Shown here: positions 36,901-48,200 of the stretch, one piece after another
How the letters are laid out: every line of letters begins with the position of its first letter
How positions within the stretch are numbered: position 1 is the stretch's first letter
Source of the DNA: Exaiptasia diaphana
Lineage: Eukaryota > Cnidaria > Anthozoa > Actiniaria > Aiptasiidae
Reading direction: 5' to 3'
NCBI RefSeq assembly: GCF_001417965.1
Contig: NW_018388291.1
Span: 294,500 to 358,499 of the forward strand
DNA length: 64,000 bases
Notes under the pieces: generated by a model
What the model saw: only the letters and a program-made list of their open reading frames with translations
Told to the model about the DNA's origin: nothing
The model's database searches: none
Made by a program: the position numbers and the translations under genes

Positions 36901-37127
36901 AATGAAAAGAAAGTAAATTGAAATACTGTTAAAATGATACAAACTAAAATGAATGTACGCTTACTTCTTTTTGTGAAGATACTGGCGAATCCTTATCAGA
37001 TTGGCTGCTACCTATAATATTGAATGGACAAAACGTCTGAGACTTTATAGTAAGACTTATGACATGTGTAAGTTGATTGCACGCTACCATTTGCAGTCAG
37101 GTCAGAATTTTTGCCTTTGGCTGGCAT
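33961..37127 (-). CDS. KMT5A: KMT5A / SET8 histone H4 lysine-20 monomethyltransferase
   Basis: Seven exons on the minus strand: 37127-37088, 37011-36965, 36869-36541, 36267-36177, 36083-36024, 35646-35456 and 34171-33961. Phases agree and give 322 residues. The C-terminal SET domain carries DGKGRGVFALKTFERGD, GCYMYYFAFGNKKYCVDAT, GRLGRLLNHS, LILIAAKHINPGEELLYDYG and the ending HPWLQL, all close to vertebrate KMT5A. The RRSQRKCKSKIEEEKR segment aligns with its basic pre-SET region. Family members monomethylate H4K20 in mitotic chromatin and are destroyed in S phase through PCNA-binding degrons. Two PIP-box-like sites are present at residues 42-49 (DSKISSYF) and 148-155 (QPSITKHF), but neither is a perfect degron. 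A tandem pair of ~510-bp repeats lies in the last intron. Confidence 0.93.
34301..35330. repeat. Tandem pair of ~510-bp hairpin-bearing elements in KMT5A intron 6
   Basis: Copy 1 is about 34301-34818 and copy 2 about 34819-35330, more than 90 percent alike by eye. Each ends in a near-perfect hairpin (about 34711-34812 and 35219-35320) with arms from GTTTACAACAT through CGTGTTGTATGGGAATTACA around a CTGCGGCTCGAG-type loop. Each also holds a GACAACCCAACACTAGCAAA block. This looks like a non-autonomous element duplicated in tandem. Confidence 0.75.
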
Positions 37128-37534
37128 CGTGTAAGAGTTGAAACGATTCTGTGCACCTCCAAAGCTGCAAAGCAATCAGTGAAATCAAAACTTTCGTCTT
37201 CAACTATACAACTTTTCGTCCCATGAGCGTTTCAACAAGTTTGTATTTTGTATCACGTCTTGTGATTGGTCAGCCTTACAAAAGTAATTCTCTAAGCCAA
37301 TCAGATTTGAGTTTAAAGAAAATTGTTTCGCCTCGTAGTCGGAAAAAGTTCGGCTGTCTTCGGTAGTTAACGACGAGCTGAGTTACGCCAAGCCATATGG
37401 GAAAGCCAGAAGAAGGGGAACCGTAGAAGTCATCGTCATAGATTTCGTGAAACTCAATACGATTCTCCTTCGCTAAAGATTTTCCAGATCACGTTGTCTC
37501 TTTATAGCGTCATGTTGCCAGGTAGCCCAAGCTC

Positions 37535-37780
37535 TAGAGAGGTTTAGCATGACGTTCACGGCAAACGCCAAACGGCAGAAAAGATCACGTGACCTGCTCT
37601 TTTGAGTTTAACGTTGCAGTTCAACGCGCGAGAGGGTTATTTTGGGCTTGCCATAATCGTGAAAAGCCGCTCTTTCAAATGACTACCAAAAGCATAAGGT
37701 CGGTCACGAAATTCTTGTCATTGGTTCAGCTCTGCCGTTAGCCGTTTGCCGTCAACGTGATGCTAAAACTCTCTAAATAG
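37535..37780. mobile_element. TIR MITE, first of an adjoining pair
   Basis: Left end CTCTAGAGAGGTTTAGCATGA, then ACGGCAAACGCCAAACGG. The right end is the complement CCGTTTGCCGTCAACGTGA, then TGCTAAAACTCTCTA. Non-coding interior. Confidence 0.65.
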
Positions 37781-38305
37781 AGAGTTTTAGATTCACGTTT
37801 ACTGCAAACGCCAAACGTCAAATTATCTTTTATGGTTTGTCTCAAAATTTCAAACAAAAATAAAAACGCTTCGAAAGGAATACTGATGCGCTTATGCACG
37901 AAAAAGTGATCTATTTTACACCTAATTGGAGAAACGTTGTCGGGTCCAAAAAGGTCAAATCATAGAAGCTAAGACCGAAAGGGTACTTGGGAAGACAAAC
38001 AATTTGGCTAATTTCATAACAAACAGCTCTCCAGCATAAATGACTAGCATACTGTTAATCTTACTAGCTCTACTTGATTTACGGTACACTGTATATGCAA
38101 ATGTAATCCCAATTTAGTGGTACTCAAAATCGCTTTCGGTATTAGCTTCAATGATGTGACCTTTTCGAACACGACTACGATTTTTCAATTAGGTGTATAC
38201 ACAATCGCGAAAGAACGGAGCGTTAATACAGAAAAACAGTGATCACGTGATCAGTTTTGACGTTTGTCGTTCGCCGTAAACGCGTATCTAAAGCTCTCTA
38301 ATAAT
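37776..38305. mobile_element. TIR MITE, second of an adjoining pair
   Basis: Left end AGAGAGTTTTAGATTCACGT, then GCAAACGCCAAACGTCAAA. Right end GTTTTGACGTTTGTCGTTCG, then GTATCTAAAGCTCTCTA. It shares its end sequences with the element immediately to its left. Confidence 0.65.
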
Positions 38306-38374
38306 AAAAAGGTAAAACCTGGAGTGGTAAAACCTGAAACCGAGTGCCCCCCCCCCCTCCCCCCCTAGTATCCA

Positions 38375-39151
38375 NNNNNNNNNNNNNNNNNNNNNNNNNN
38401 NNNNNNNNNNNNNNNNNNNNNNNNNNNNNNNNNNNNNNNNNNNNNNNNNNNNNNNNNNNNNNNNNNNNNNNNNNNNNNNNNNNNNNNNNNNNNNNNNNNN
38501 NNNNNNNNNNNNNNNNNNNNNNNNNNNNNNNNNNNNNNNNNNNNNNNNNNNNNNNNNNNNNNNNNNNNNNNNNNNNNNNNNNNNNNNNNNNNNNNNNNNN
38601 NNNNNNNNNNNNNNNNNNNNNNNNNNNNNNNNNNNNNNNNNNNNNNNNNNNNNNNNNNNNNNNNNNNNNNNNNNNNNNNNNNNNNNNNNNNNNNNNNNNN
38701 NNNNNNNNNNNNNNNNNNNNNNNNNNNNNNNNNNNNNNNNNNNNNNNNNNNNNNNNNNNNNNNNNNNNNNNNNNNNNNNNNNNNNNNNNNNNNNNNNNNN
38801 NNNNNNNNNNNNNNNNNNNNNNNNNNNNNNNNNNNNNNNNNNNNNNNNNNNNNNNNNNNNNNNNNNNNNNNNNNNNNNNNNNNNNNNNNNNNNNNNNNNN
38901 NNNNNNNNNNNNNNNNNNNNNNNNNNNNNNNNNNNNNNNNNNNNNNNNNNNNNNNNNNNNNNNNNNNNNNNNNNNNNNNNNNNNNNNNNNNNNNNNNNNN
39001 NNNNNNNNNNNNNNNNNNNNNNNNNNNNNNNNNNNNNNNNNNNNNNNNNNNNNNNNNNNNNNNNNNNNNNNNNNNNNNNNNNNNNNNNNNNNNNNNNNNN
39101 NNNNNNNNNNNNNNNNNNNNNNNNNNNNNNNNNNNNNNNNNNNNNNNNNNN
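38375..39151. other. Assembly gap
   Basis: A run of 777 undetermined bases. The flanking C- and G-rich homopolymer tracts (38347-38365 and 39177-39198) are probably why it could not be closed. Confidence 1.
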
Positions 39152-41216
39152 ATAACACAAACTAACCGGGTATGGAAGGGGGGGGGAGGGAGGGGGGGAA
39201 GGAGGGTGAAGAGAGGAAAAATAAACTAGTACCACAGAACTGATATATAACCCTAAAAAAACTTTCAACTGACATAAAACAATACTAGGTAAAAGTTAAA
39301 CTAAACAAATAAATTAAGACTAAAAATTCCTATTGAAAAAATGGACAAACGCCTAAGCAGAATAATTAATCCTATTTTTTGAGTTCGATTCTAAGCGTTT
39401 GTTTAAGCCATGAGGATGAAATGTAAAAAGCTGATGGCACCAATACGCTTCTCTACTAAGAAGATCTCGCTCAATATTTTCTAAATTGATTAACGACTCT
39501 AATACTATAAAGCTAAAATAAAAAAAAATAAAAGTATTTTAAACCCACTTATAATGCATTGTGATAATGAATACAATAAAAGTAGACCATTTTTTGAAGT
39601 TGAAGTTTACTTTTATATTATAGATTCAAAGCCATTGCTTGGGCTCCCTATTGTGTAAGGTAGTCAAAATGTATAGACCAAGTAGTGACGTAGGGCGCCA
39701 TGTCCACGAGTGGACTTTCTGTGTTTTAATGCGAAAATTGCGAAACATTAGAAAAGACTTGGAAGTCAAATAGAACTATCCATATGGGTATAATAACCAT
39801 GAAGCAACAGATTTTAAGAAGATATTGATACAAATCCTTAAGCTAGAATTTGGGCAAAAAATGTTGGAGTAGATGACAGTCCTTTACTCCATCCTTTTGT
39901 TCTTCCATCTTTTTAATCAAAATTTCTCTGACGTGGGACAATTCCAAAACAGAGATTTTTCCGCAATTGCTTTTAATAGATATATGTGATTCATATATTT
40001 GTATTGCTTTTGAAATAAGGCCATTTTGATGCAAGTAGCACTTTAAATAAGGTAAGTCGCGAAGGTTTACAGTAACCTTTAGACCGTGCCGCATGCCTCA
40101 TGGAGAAGAAATGAAAGCAAGTTATAGTGCTTAGAAGGAGGCTATTCCGGGAGAAAGACCATTTAGGAATAAATTCGGGAAACTTAATTTCCGACCTCGA
40201 CCTTCCAGTGAACCTTTTCTCTGTCATAATTTTACTCAAATTTTAGATGTTTACCCCAAAGAAAACAAAAAAGACAGGCTCCGATCCATGAACGGCAAGT
40301 GCTCACCATGAACCGTTTACCTTTGTAAACGGTTTATTTTAAAGTAATTTTGTAAACTGTTTATTTTAAAATAAATTGAACTGAGTACTGTCATTAGGGC
40401 CAACGAAATTAGTAAAATTAACTTTCGCGGGAATATATATAATATAATATAATATATAAGCTTTAGTCATGGTCAACGGCGCATGTCAGCGTCTATTTAT
40501 CGTATGTAATCATATTGATGTATTTTAAGCTATTGCTTAAAAATATACGCAAGTGATGTTGGCACGTAAGGGGCCGTTCACCTGATAATTGGAGCTAATT
40601 GCGCCAGTTTCTTAATGTAATGTTATATAGGGAAAAGCTCTTGTCCTTATGAAATTACCACACTGATTATATTGCCAAATGATAAAGGAACATTCATATA
40701 TTGTGAAAGCCACCTAAAACTGGACTGGAATTAGCATAATATTAACCGCCAAAATAAGTTTAGAGTGTCACGAGTACTACTTATTTTTCTTAGGTGGAAA
40801 TGAATGTCAAATGACCGCTTCTCCCGTTTTGATTTTTTTCCGTCAAAATTGATTTTTTGTTATTTTACGTACGTAGGCGTTTGTTACGGGGGTGTTCTTT
40901 GACGAAATCAATTGCAGCGAGTCAGGTCAATCAGCTGTTTCTAAGACTTTCTACGAGTAGGCGTCAAAAGAGCATAATTGTTTGTCTGAAATATTTGCGT
41001 TGCTTCAATGAAACCATGGAAGCAGCTCCAAAAATGTTTGAAATTTTAAAAATAATAACATCAAATACGACTTAAAATGTTTTCAATATCTCCAAGCAAC
41101 TTGTTTTCGTTTTGTATAACTTTTTTTGCTCTAAACCTTAGAAATATACCTTCAGCATCGAAAGGGAAGTCGAATGTAAGTATCGCTCTTCCCGAAAGTC
41201 TGAAACATCTTTCCGT
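39152..41216. other. Intergenic region upstream of XBP1
   Basis: G-rich low complexity at 39177-39206. A hairpin at 40311-40370 has arms of GTAAACGGTTTATTTTAAA type. An AT dinucleotide run lies at 40434-40458. An unassigned open frame on the minus strand is listed separately. No confirmed gene. Confidence 0.45.
39843..40100 (-). CDS. Unassigned open frame, possible terminal exon
   Basis: The frame reads MRHGLKVTVNLRDLPYLK and ends LLQHFLPKF before TAG, with natural-looking composition. It is preceded on the minus strand by a pyrimidine-rich CTTTCATTTCTTCTCCATGAG that could be a splice acceptor. No upstream exon and no family are recognised. Adjacent sequence (about 40140-40195) has a diverged copy near 59905-59960, so a repeat origin is also possible. 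Confidence 0.22.
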
Positions 41217-41235
41217 CGTGGCCTTTTATGATTGG
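41217..41235 (-). promoter_or_regulatory. ER stress response element (ERSE) upstream of XBP1
   Basis: Read on the minus strand the site is CCAAT-CATAAAAGG-CCACG, an exact match to the ERSE consensus CCAAT-N9-CCACG bound by NF-Y plus ATF6 (or XBP1 itself). It lies about 165 bp upstream of the XBP1 start codon, a normal promoter distance. ERSEs work in either orientation. The vertebrate XBP1 promoter also carries one, through which ATF6 raises XBP1 mRNA for IRE1 to splice. Confidence 0.8.
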
Positions 41236-41399
41236 CTAAAAGGATTGGGCTAATGATTGACGCTGTCTGTCATAACCATATTTGGAGGTAGTGTGACGCA
41301 ACTCGTCGATATGTTTCATTGAATCCTCTCGGGCTTTAGTAAATTTAGAACATTGAACGAAAGAAGGCAGTGTTTTGGCTTCTGAAGAAATATTACACA

Positions 41400-43584
41400 A
41401 TGGAATCACCAAATATCAACAGAGAGGCAGTTTTAAAATCTTTAGCACTCAATGAGACAAATTCTGAAGGCCAACCGCGAAAAAGACGGAGATTAGATAA
41501 TTTAACAGCCGAAGAAAGAGCGCTTCGAAGGTAAATATACTCTCAGCTGAGAACTTTACTACGCGACTTGTAACACCGGTCTTTTGAAATGACTTCAAAA
41601 GGATTTCCATTAAATTAATGAAAAATTCTAAAGAAGAATCAGGGTATTAGTTGAAAACATCAGTGCTTTTTATTTGGTTTTAGGAAGCTAAAAAATCGTG
41701 TAGCGGCACAGACAGCTCGCGATAGAAAGAAGGCTCGAATGCAAGACTTGGAAGACGCGGTCAAAAGGCTAGAAAGAGAGGTAAACCGAAAGAAAATTCG
41801 AAATACAATTTATACTTTCGATGACAAAAGTTACTTTTTGAATAACTTGAAATGATCAATTGTTTTTAATGAGTTTTAGTATTTTTTTTAATATTTAGAC
41901 TTTCCTGTAGGCAGAACGCTGAAATTCGATATGCGTCGTTGGAAATTGGCTTGAAGAAATTATACGGCAGCGTTCTTTTGCATTAATTTTGCGCCCACGA
42001 AAATTATCCTTTAATTTTTACAACTTTGACATTTTGTCACCCTTTCAGAAAAAGGAAAGTATTTATCACATGTTGCTATGTTTTGGTCTTTATTCTTTTC
42101 AAGGACCATCAAGTTCCGTTTTCGTATTTTTCCGGTTTGAAAGACTTTTTTGTCGTCACGACAGACAAGAATTTTTGTCCTGTCTCTTCTCGCCATGTGA
42201 AATTTGATATCAAGTGAATAGTAAAAGGCCTTTCATATGCTAAGTTTTTATATCGCTATTGATATCAAGGACAAAAGACTAGCAGTTGTTATTTGACCGT
42301 AAAAGAATACCCGTTTGAGGGTAACTTTTGTCAAAAAAGACATGTAGATCGTTCAATATTTAATCTCTTAAAGCAGTTTTAAATCTTAAAACTTTATCCC
42401 TCATTTAACTAAACTTTTGATATTTTTTGTGTGTGTGCTTAACTAACTTCCCTTATAATATATAGATAATCTTCCTTAATGTGGCATTTAATTGTCTTTT
42501 CACAACTGTTGAAATAACCACTCAGCAAGCAAATGAACCTGCTATTCAAATGCTCATTTTAAATGCGTTTTCCTTTTTGTTCCCCAGAACAAGAACCTCA
42601 GAGACTCCAACAAAAGATTACTAAAACAAACAGATTCCCTTTCATCAGAAAACTCTGAACTCAGAATTCGATTGGGACTTACTCCTCCAGTTTCTCCAGA
42701 GGCTTCTCCAAGTCCTTTGTCTCTTCCCCCAAGCCCAGAACCCTCCCTCAAAGACGAGACAGACAGCAGTCTTGTTGTGATCAAGAAGGAAGCAGAATCT
42801 AAAGAGTTTGCAGCGCTCACAGCTTCTCAGCAGCAGAAGAATCTGATTCTGTTTCTTTTGGTGATCACGACCTGGCTAAGGATCAATTCGAGGTAAGAAT
42901 TACAAAAGACAAGTGTTTGCTAATTATAAACAAATTACCATAGAAGGTGTAGGAAACCACTTGGCTTTGACCATGTGTTTTGCCATGGAAACCTTTATTA
43001 ATGACATGGCGGTTTACTTGGCAACTCTCACAATAATTCATTATTTCACATGAAAAAAATATATCATATATCAAAAAGTCCAAAAAATTAAAGAACATTG
43101 TGTCGAGTTTTTTTCTCTATTTTTAGGATTTTTGTTTTTGAATTGAGGATATATTTCTATGTTCTATATTCCCAGTTTGTACTTACTTAACATTCTAACT
43201 GTTTTTCTTTCCTTTCAGTCTCAGCTGTTTGTTGGTCTGTTTGAAGATGTTGACTCCAGTAGTGAAGATGATTCAGAATTTCTCGAGCCAAAGCAAGAAC
43301 ACAAGATTATTTCCTCTTGCTGTGGTGGATCCAGCACTGATGACAGATCGTTTAAAATCAAGTCAGTTAGAGACCAAGATGTCCAGGCCATACCACAAGG
43401 AATTGATGGTATGGTGGGGTCGCCAACAGACCACATGGAATCCATTGATGATATCATAGGATACAAAAACTTGTCAATGGAACTTAACGAACTAGATGTT
43501 GAACCTGGTACACTTGGGGATAGTGGCATCAATGTATGGGAGGAATCATTCACTGACCTTTTCCCCTCTTTAATGGCCGTCTAA
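41400..43584 (+). CDS. XBP1: XBP1, bZIP transcription factor of the unfolded protein response
   Basis: Four exons on the plus strand: 41400-41530, 41684-41780, 42588-42892 and 43219-43584. The full product needs a further 20 nt (42814-42833) removed by IRE1-type splicing. The spliced form is 292 residues and ends DLFPSLMAV, like the conserved vertebrate XBP1s terminus. Without it, the frame continues through exon 4 to a stop at 43457-43459, giving a 257-residue XBP1u. The basic region (about residues 40-62) contains NRVAAQTARDRKKARM and is followed by a leucine zipper (LEDAVKRLERENKNL). XBP1s activates chaperone, ERAD and lipid genes in the nucleus; XBP1u is an unstable product that helps hold its mRNA at the ER membrane in vertebrates. 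An ERSE lies upstream. Confidence 0.96.
42804..42839 (+). promoter_or_regulatory. IRE1 splice hairpins and 20-nt unconventional intron of XBP1
   Basis: The 5' hairpin is GAGT (42804-42807), the seven-base loop TTGCAGC (42808-42814) and GCTC (42815-42818). The 3' hairpin is CTTCT (42823-42827), the loop CAGCAGC (42828-42834) and AGAAG (42835-42839). Both loops have the IRE1 form with cleavage after GCAG, removing 42814-42833. Human XBP1 has the equivalent GAGT-CCGCAGC-ACTC at its 5' site. Removing 20 nt moves translation into the frame that joins exon 4 as EESDSVSFGDHD and so on to DLFPSLMAV. The human intron is 26 nt, and both lengths leave remainder 2 on division by 3. Confidence 0.93.
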
Positions 43585-45271
43585 ATTATTATCGATGGGA
43601 AAAGTGTATTTCATAGGTTAAGCTAGCCATTTGACAGTATGAAATTGTTTTTTCCCTAATCAAATTTTACCCAATTTACAAGCCTTACAGGCTATATAAT
43701 GTACCTGTTCTGTATTCAGTTCTGTACTTTACTTAAGTGAAGACAATTTCCCGGCTGTTTTCAGCAGAAATCGCCATTGGCAATTGCTCTAAAGCATTAT
43801 TTGCTTGCTTGCAAAAAAAAAATGAAGCTTGTTCTTCTACCAAGAATGAAATTTGACTGTGCTATCATGTCCCACTTGATAGCAAACTGGGAGAGAGGAA
43901 TAATAGGTCCTGAAAATAGGCAATAAAATATCTGGTACAAAATAGTTGTGCCTCCTCATAGCTTCCCAAATGAAAACCATTCAATATATTTTTCATCACG
44001 TTTAAATAATATTAATGAAATAATGTTATAGTTAACAAAGGATAATATGAGAGTGTAGGTGCACTGACAAACGAACGTATTTTTAATACATTGAATTTCA
44101 CCAAGAATAATTATAATTTGTTTATATTAAATAATAATCAATGCATAGATGTTTAAAGGTTCACCAGACTGGGTTTCTCAAAGCTCGATTAGCATTACAG
44201 TACAAAGGTTGAATACAATGGCTTCCGACCAAGAATTAGTGTTTATTGAGCTGTGAATGACCTGGCTGTAAAATATTAACACAAGAATATTATTTTGATC
44301 AATCCAGTCAAAATTGTTATATAGTAATCACCAAATTAAAAACAAAAATGTAAGGGCATCTTAAATAACCAATCAGTGAATGTTTCCTCTTGATAAGTTT
44401 ACTGGTTGACATTAAATAAAGTGTACAGGGTTTAAACTCNACAATGTGTCTTGATGACTTCTTTGATTGGAATTAATAACTTTGATTACTCCCAAAACCT
44501 CAGCCCTCTTTGAGGATGGAAAAACGATCTCTCAAATAGGGTAAATCTTGTTGTAGTTACACTGGTACCAAAGAATTTGAGTTTGAAACAAGAGAATGTA
44601 TTCCATACCACAATCTTTCCATCAATAACTCTAACTCCCTGATATTACTAGAAAGCAAAGATTGAGCTCCAAAGGTTACTCATTCTGTTTTGTCTTAAGT
44701 GTGTACCACACACTATCTCTTGTTCAGATGTCTTTAAAACTTCCTTGTATTTTGTAGCATATTCTTGTGCACCTTGTCTCTTTTTTGGGCTGTTTCTATT
44801 GTGTACTGTTGAGGAATTTGCTGTTGTATCCATAGAGGGAGCTAGATGGCTACCTGTAATTATTTGTAGACATCTGTTTCTGGTGCTTCATATTTTTATT
44901 TCATTATATTTTTTTGTGTGAAAGGAGAAAAACTTTAAACTTAGTACAATTTGAATAGCCAATCATTAGCATGAGCTGATAGCATTTTTGAGCAACAACA
45001 TATGATGGAACACAATATTTTGTATAAATATTTATTTCAATCTCTTAACAATTCCAAACTATATTCATTCAAAAATAATATTCTTAAAACATAACCCATA
45101 TCATAGTATCACAAATTATTTTACAATACCTCTCTTTATAACACTGACGTAGTAATTATAGTTCCATATATTATAGTATTTATACAATTCAAAACCTTTC
45201 TAACTATTTTAACAGTTTGAACACAATTTCTTAGATAACATTTTACTCAGCTCTGCTATGATTTATTGATG
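43585..45271. other. Convergent 3' regions of XBP1 and AGBL5
   Basis: Contains the XBP1 3' UTR (AATAAA at 43922 and 44414) and the AGBL5 3' side. A minus-strand open frame at 44648-44860 (GSHLAPSMDTTANSS ... SSIFAF then TAG) is preceded by a TTACAG acceptor. It may be an alternative AGBL5 terminal exon. Confidence 0.45.
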
Positions 45272-48200
45272 TCAGTGTGACATTGTGCTTAAGTCATGTA
45301 GTTCCACCCAGTAGCCAACAGACTGACTACTTGACTGTTGTTGAAGGTTTGCTATGTCTACTGCTTCACACGAGGTCATGCCATTACTTATCTGTTCAAC
45401 AGCAAATTACATTGTTAAGATATATAATTAATATATCTAAGGAATATTCTATTTCAATATACAGTCAATCCCATTATCATACAGTTCTAAAGATATTTTC
45501 ATTTTATTCTTTAATATTTTCATGAGTATGAAGCAGGAGTATATGGAGGACAAGCTATGAACTATCTCGTAAAAAAGGCATACATTTGGTAACACCCATG
45601 TTATTATTAGTTGTTGAATATTTTTAATATTATTAAAATCATGATTTTGCTATTATATGAAAGAGCATAATCTATCATAAAGATCCAAAAAATTCAGTGT
45701 TACATGAGTTAAAATTAAAGCCATAAAGCTGAAATTGCCCCCCCAAAAAAATGTAACTTCAGCTTTTGGGCTTTTTCTTATTAAAAAAAAAAAAAAATTA
45801 AATTAAGATCATTAAGCAATACCTAAGAGAATTTAAACTTACCAATTTCTTGTTTTTAGAATTTGATCTTTGTAAAAGTGCACTTCCTTTTCTAAATGAA
45901 CTACCTTGATCACTGGACATTCTTGGTCTTGTTTGCTCTTCCTGCTTTCTGTTAAAAGTAAAAGATCGACTTGTACATCATTTAGCTTCAAGTCATAGTA
46001 AGCTCAACAATGATGGAAATACCTCAGGGGTGGTGGTTCAGCCAGAGTCTTGCAAAGTTCTTCATTTACTTTGCTGTCAGAAGGTTTAAAACCTAAAAAA
46101 GAGACAAAAAACATATGCCCAATATTAGAGATTTGATTTACACAGAGTCTAAAAAGTTATGTATAGTGTTGTAAAAATTTGGTATGCAAAGAAGACATTA
46201 ATGATAAAAAAACAGTGAGAACATTTATAATAAGTTAAGACTATGGAAAGATCCCAATTAAATCATATCGAATTTTACTTGATGTTCTAAAGGTTTTACT
46301 GAAGTCCAAAGAGTCCTACTTAATATGTAAGTCCAAACTTTATCAGACTTATCGTCCTTATCAATAATTTACATAGCTGAGCTATTATTTTTTAAATTAT
46401 CATGAGTGTATTGCCTTTTTTCTTAGGAGTTTTCTTTTTCAACATCACTGCTTTTCTTTTCTTCTCTTCATCACTAACAGCTTCACAACTTGCTGTTGTT
46501 TGCTCTGGTATTACTCTTCTTGTTTGAAAACCAATAAACTGATTATGAATCTCAACCTGGTTAGTTCTCCTGAAGACAGAAAACAGTTTTATAATTCATT
46601 AAAAGGAAAATTAAACATCAGATATATAATTCAGTTGAGTAAAAAGATAAATTTAACACTTTAAAAAAAAAAGTATGTGAAAATGAAATAACTTACTGAC
46701 GTTTCAGATGTTAATCCTTCGTCGTTAATTACTCTGACGAAGGATTACATTGTAACGTCTGAAACGTCAGTATAAGTTATTTCACATAGTACTTTTTTTA
46801 CGGTGTTAAATTTAAATCTTTTTACACGTCCAACTGTTTCTTTAGAAACACCGATGCAGCTCACACTAGTTTACCACTAGTTCCCACCATTTTACTGCAG
46901 ATATATAACTCACCCTATTCTTAGATCAGCAGGACAAGATATGGCTTTGATATTAGAAGCAAGAAGATGGTTGGGCTTGGGTATTCTTAGCGAAGGACCC
47001 TAAAACAACAACAACAAAACAATCAATAAAACTTAATTAAGAACTCCCACTACTGATTGAGTCACTCATGACAAATCACTAACAACAACGTTAACATTGA
47101 TTTATATATAATTATCAATTTTACAAAATATACATCTCAGTAAAAGCTGATCAGGAGACGGCTGAAGAAATAGCTGATTCATTTGTTATAAACCTCAATC
47201 TGTTTAATGAGATTTGAAAATTTTGTTTTTAAGGTATTTTTCATTTAGCAAGTCCTGTTTAATATTATAAGTAATCATTATAACATTTTCTATGGACAAT
47301 ATGTTATTAATAAGTACACTCAGTAACACTCACTTTTTTAGGAAGATCCAAAGACACCCTTAACTGTTCTTTACTCTTATGCACCTGATACAAAAATAAT
47401 AAACATATTAAAAAATATACATGTATCAAATAATATAACTATATATAATTATAGTTAATACACATTTAATTTATTGCCATAGCCAGAATGTGAAGGATCA
47501 AGGCAAGGCAATCTCATCAATGTTCAGAGGAGTATGGAACACAAAATATCAAAAGTGCACAGTCAAGTAAATCTTTACCCAAAGCACCCCCATACTAAAA
47601 TGTATCTGCGAAATCTGCAGGCTGTAATACATTTTTATTTATCTCATAAAACAAGGATCGTTTGTCATGAGAATAACCCTGTGGAAAGAAGTATCCATTG
47701 CTAACACCCAACCACCTATTTGTTCTACTAGCAGAAGCCAGGAATCATCAGTTGTATGAGGAGGCTATGACTTTATTTTTGTGTATATTTTCTCAAGGAA
47801 ATATTCATACCTGTACCCCTCCATTAATTCCAGGAATAGTCTTCACACCATTAGAACCAGATTTGATGGATGCACTATTTGAAGCTGGATGAGACAAACG
47901 TCTTGGAGCAGCAAGACTGTGAATCCGTTTAGGAGGCTTTGGTTCTTCCAGCCCTTTCTTCATTGCTAACAGAAAATCAATAATTTAGACCTTAGGAATC
48001 ATTGCTAACAGAGCCCTGTTGTTATTCGTCGAGGAGCCCTTGCCTATATCCTCTTTGTACTTCATATTCTTTGACTTTGTTATAATTATACAGTTCATTA
48101 TTGTTGACCAAGCTCATTCATATTTACCATTGACATTTTGCGTCATCCTTTCAGTAACCTTCTGTGCAGCTGCTGACAGACCTTCACTTGACAGATCACC

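Larger units (their letters stand above)
37128..38374. other. Upstream of KMT5A: two adjoining TIR elements, then poly-C at the gap
   Basis: The first ~400 bp is the KMT5A promoter side and includes GATTGG boxes. Two MITE-like units follow, described separately. The last bases before the gap form a CCCCCCCCCCCTCCCCCC tract, a plausible cause of the gap. No gene is seen. Confidence 0.5.

Noticed and set aside
43221-43553. Minus-strand 110-codon frame over XBP1 exon 4
   Set aside because: Shadow of the XBP1s coding frame.
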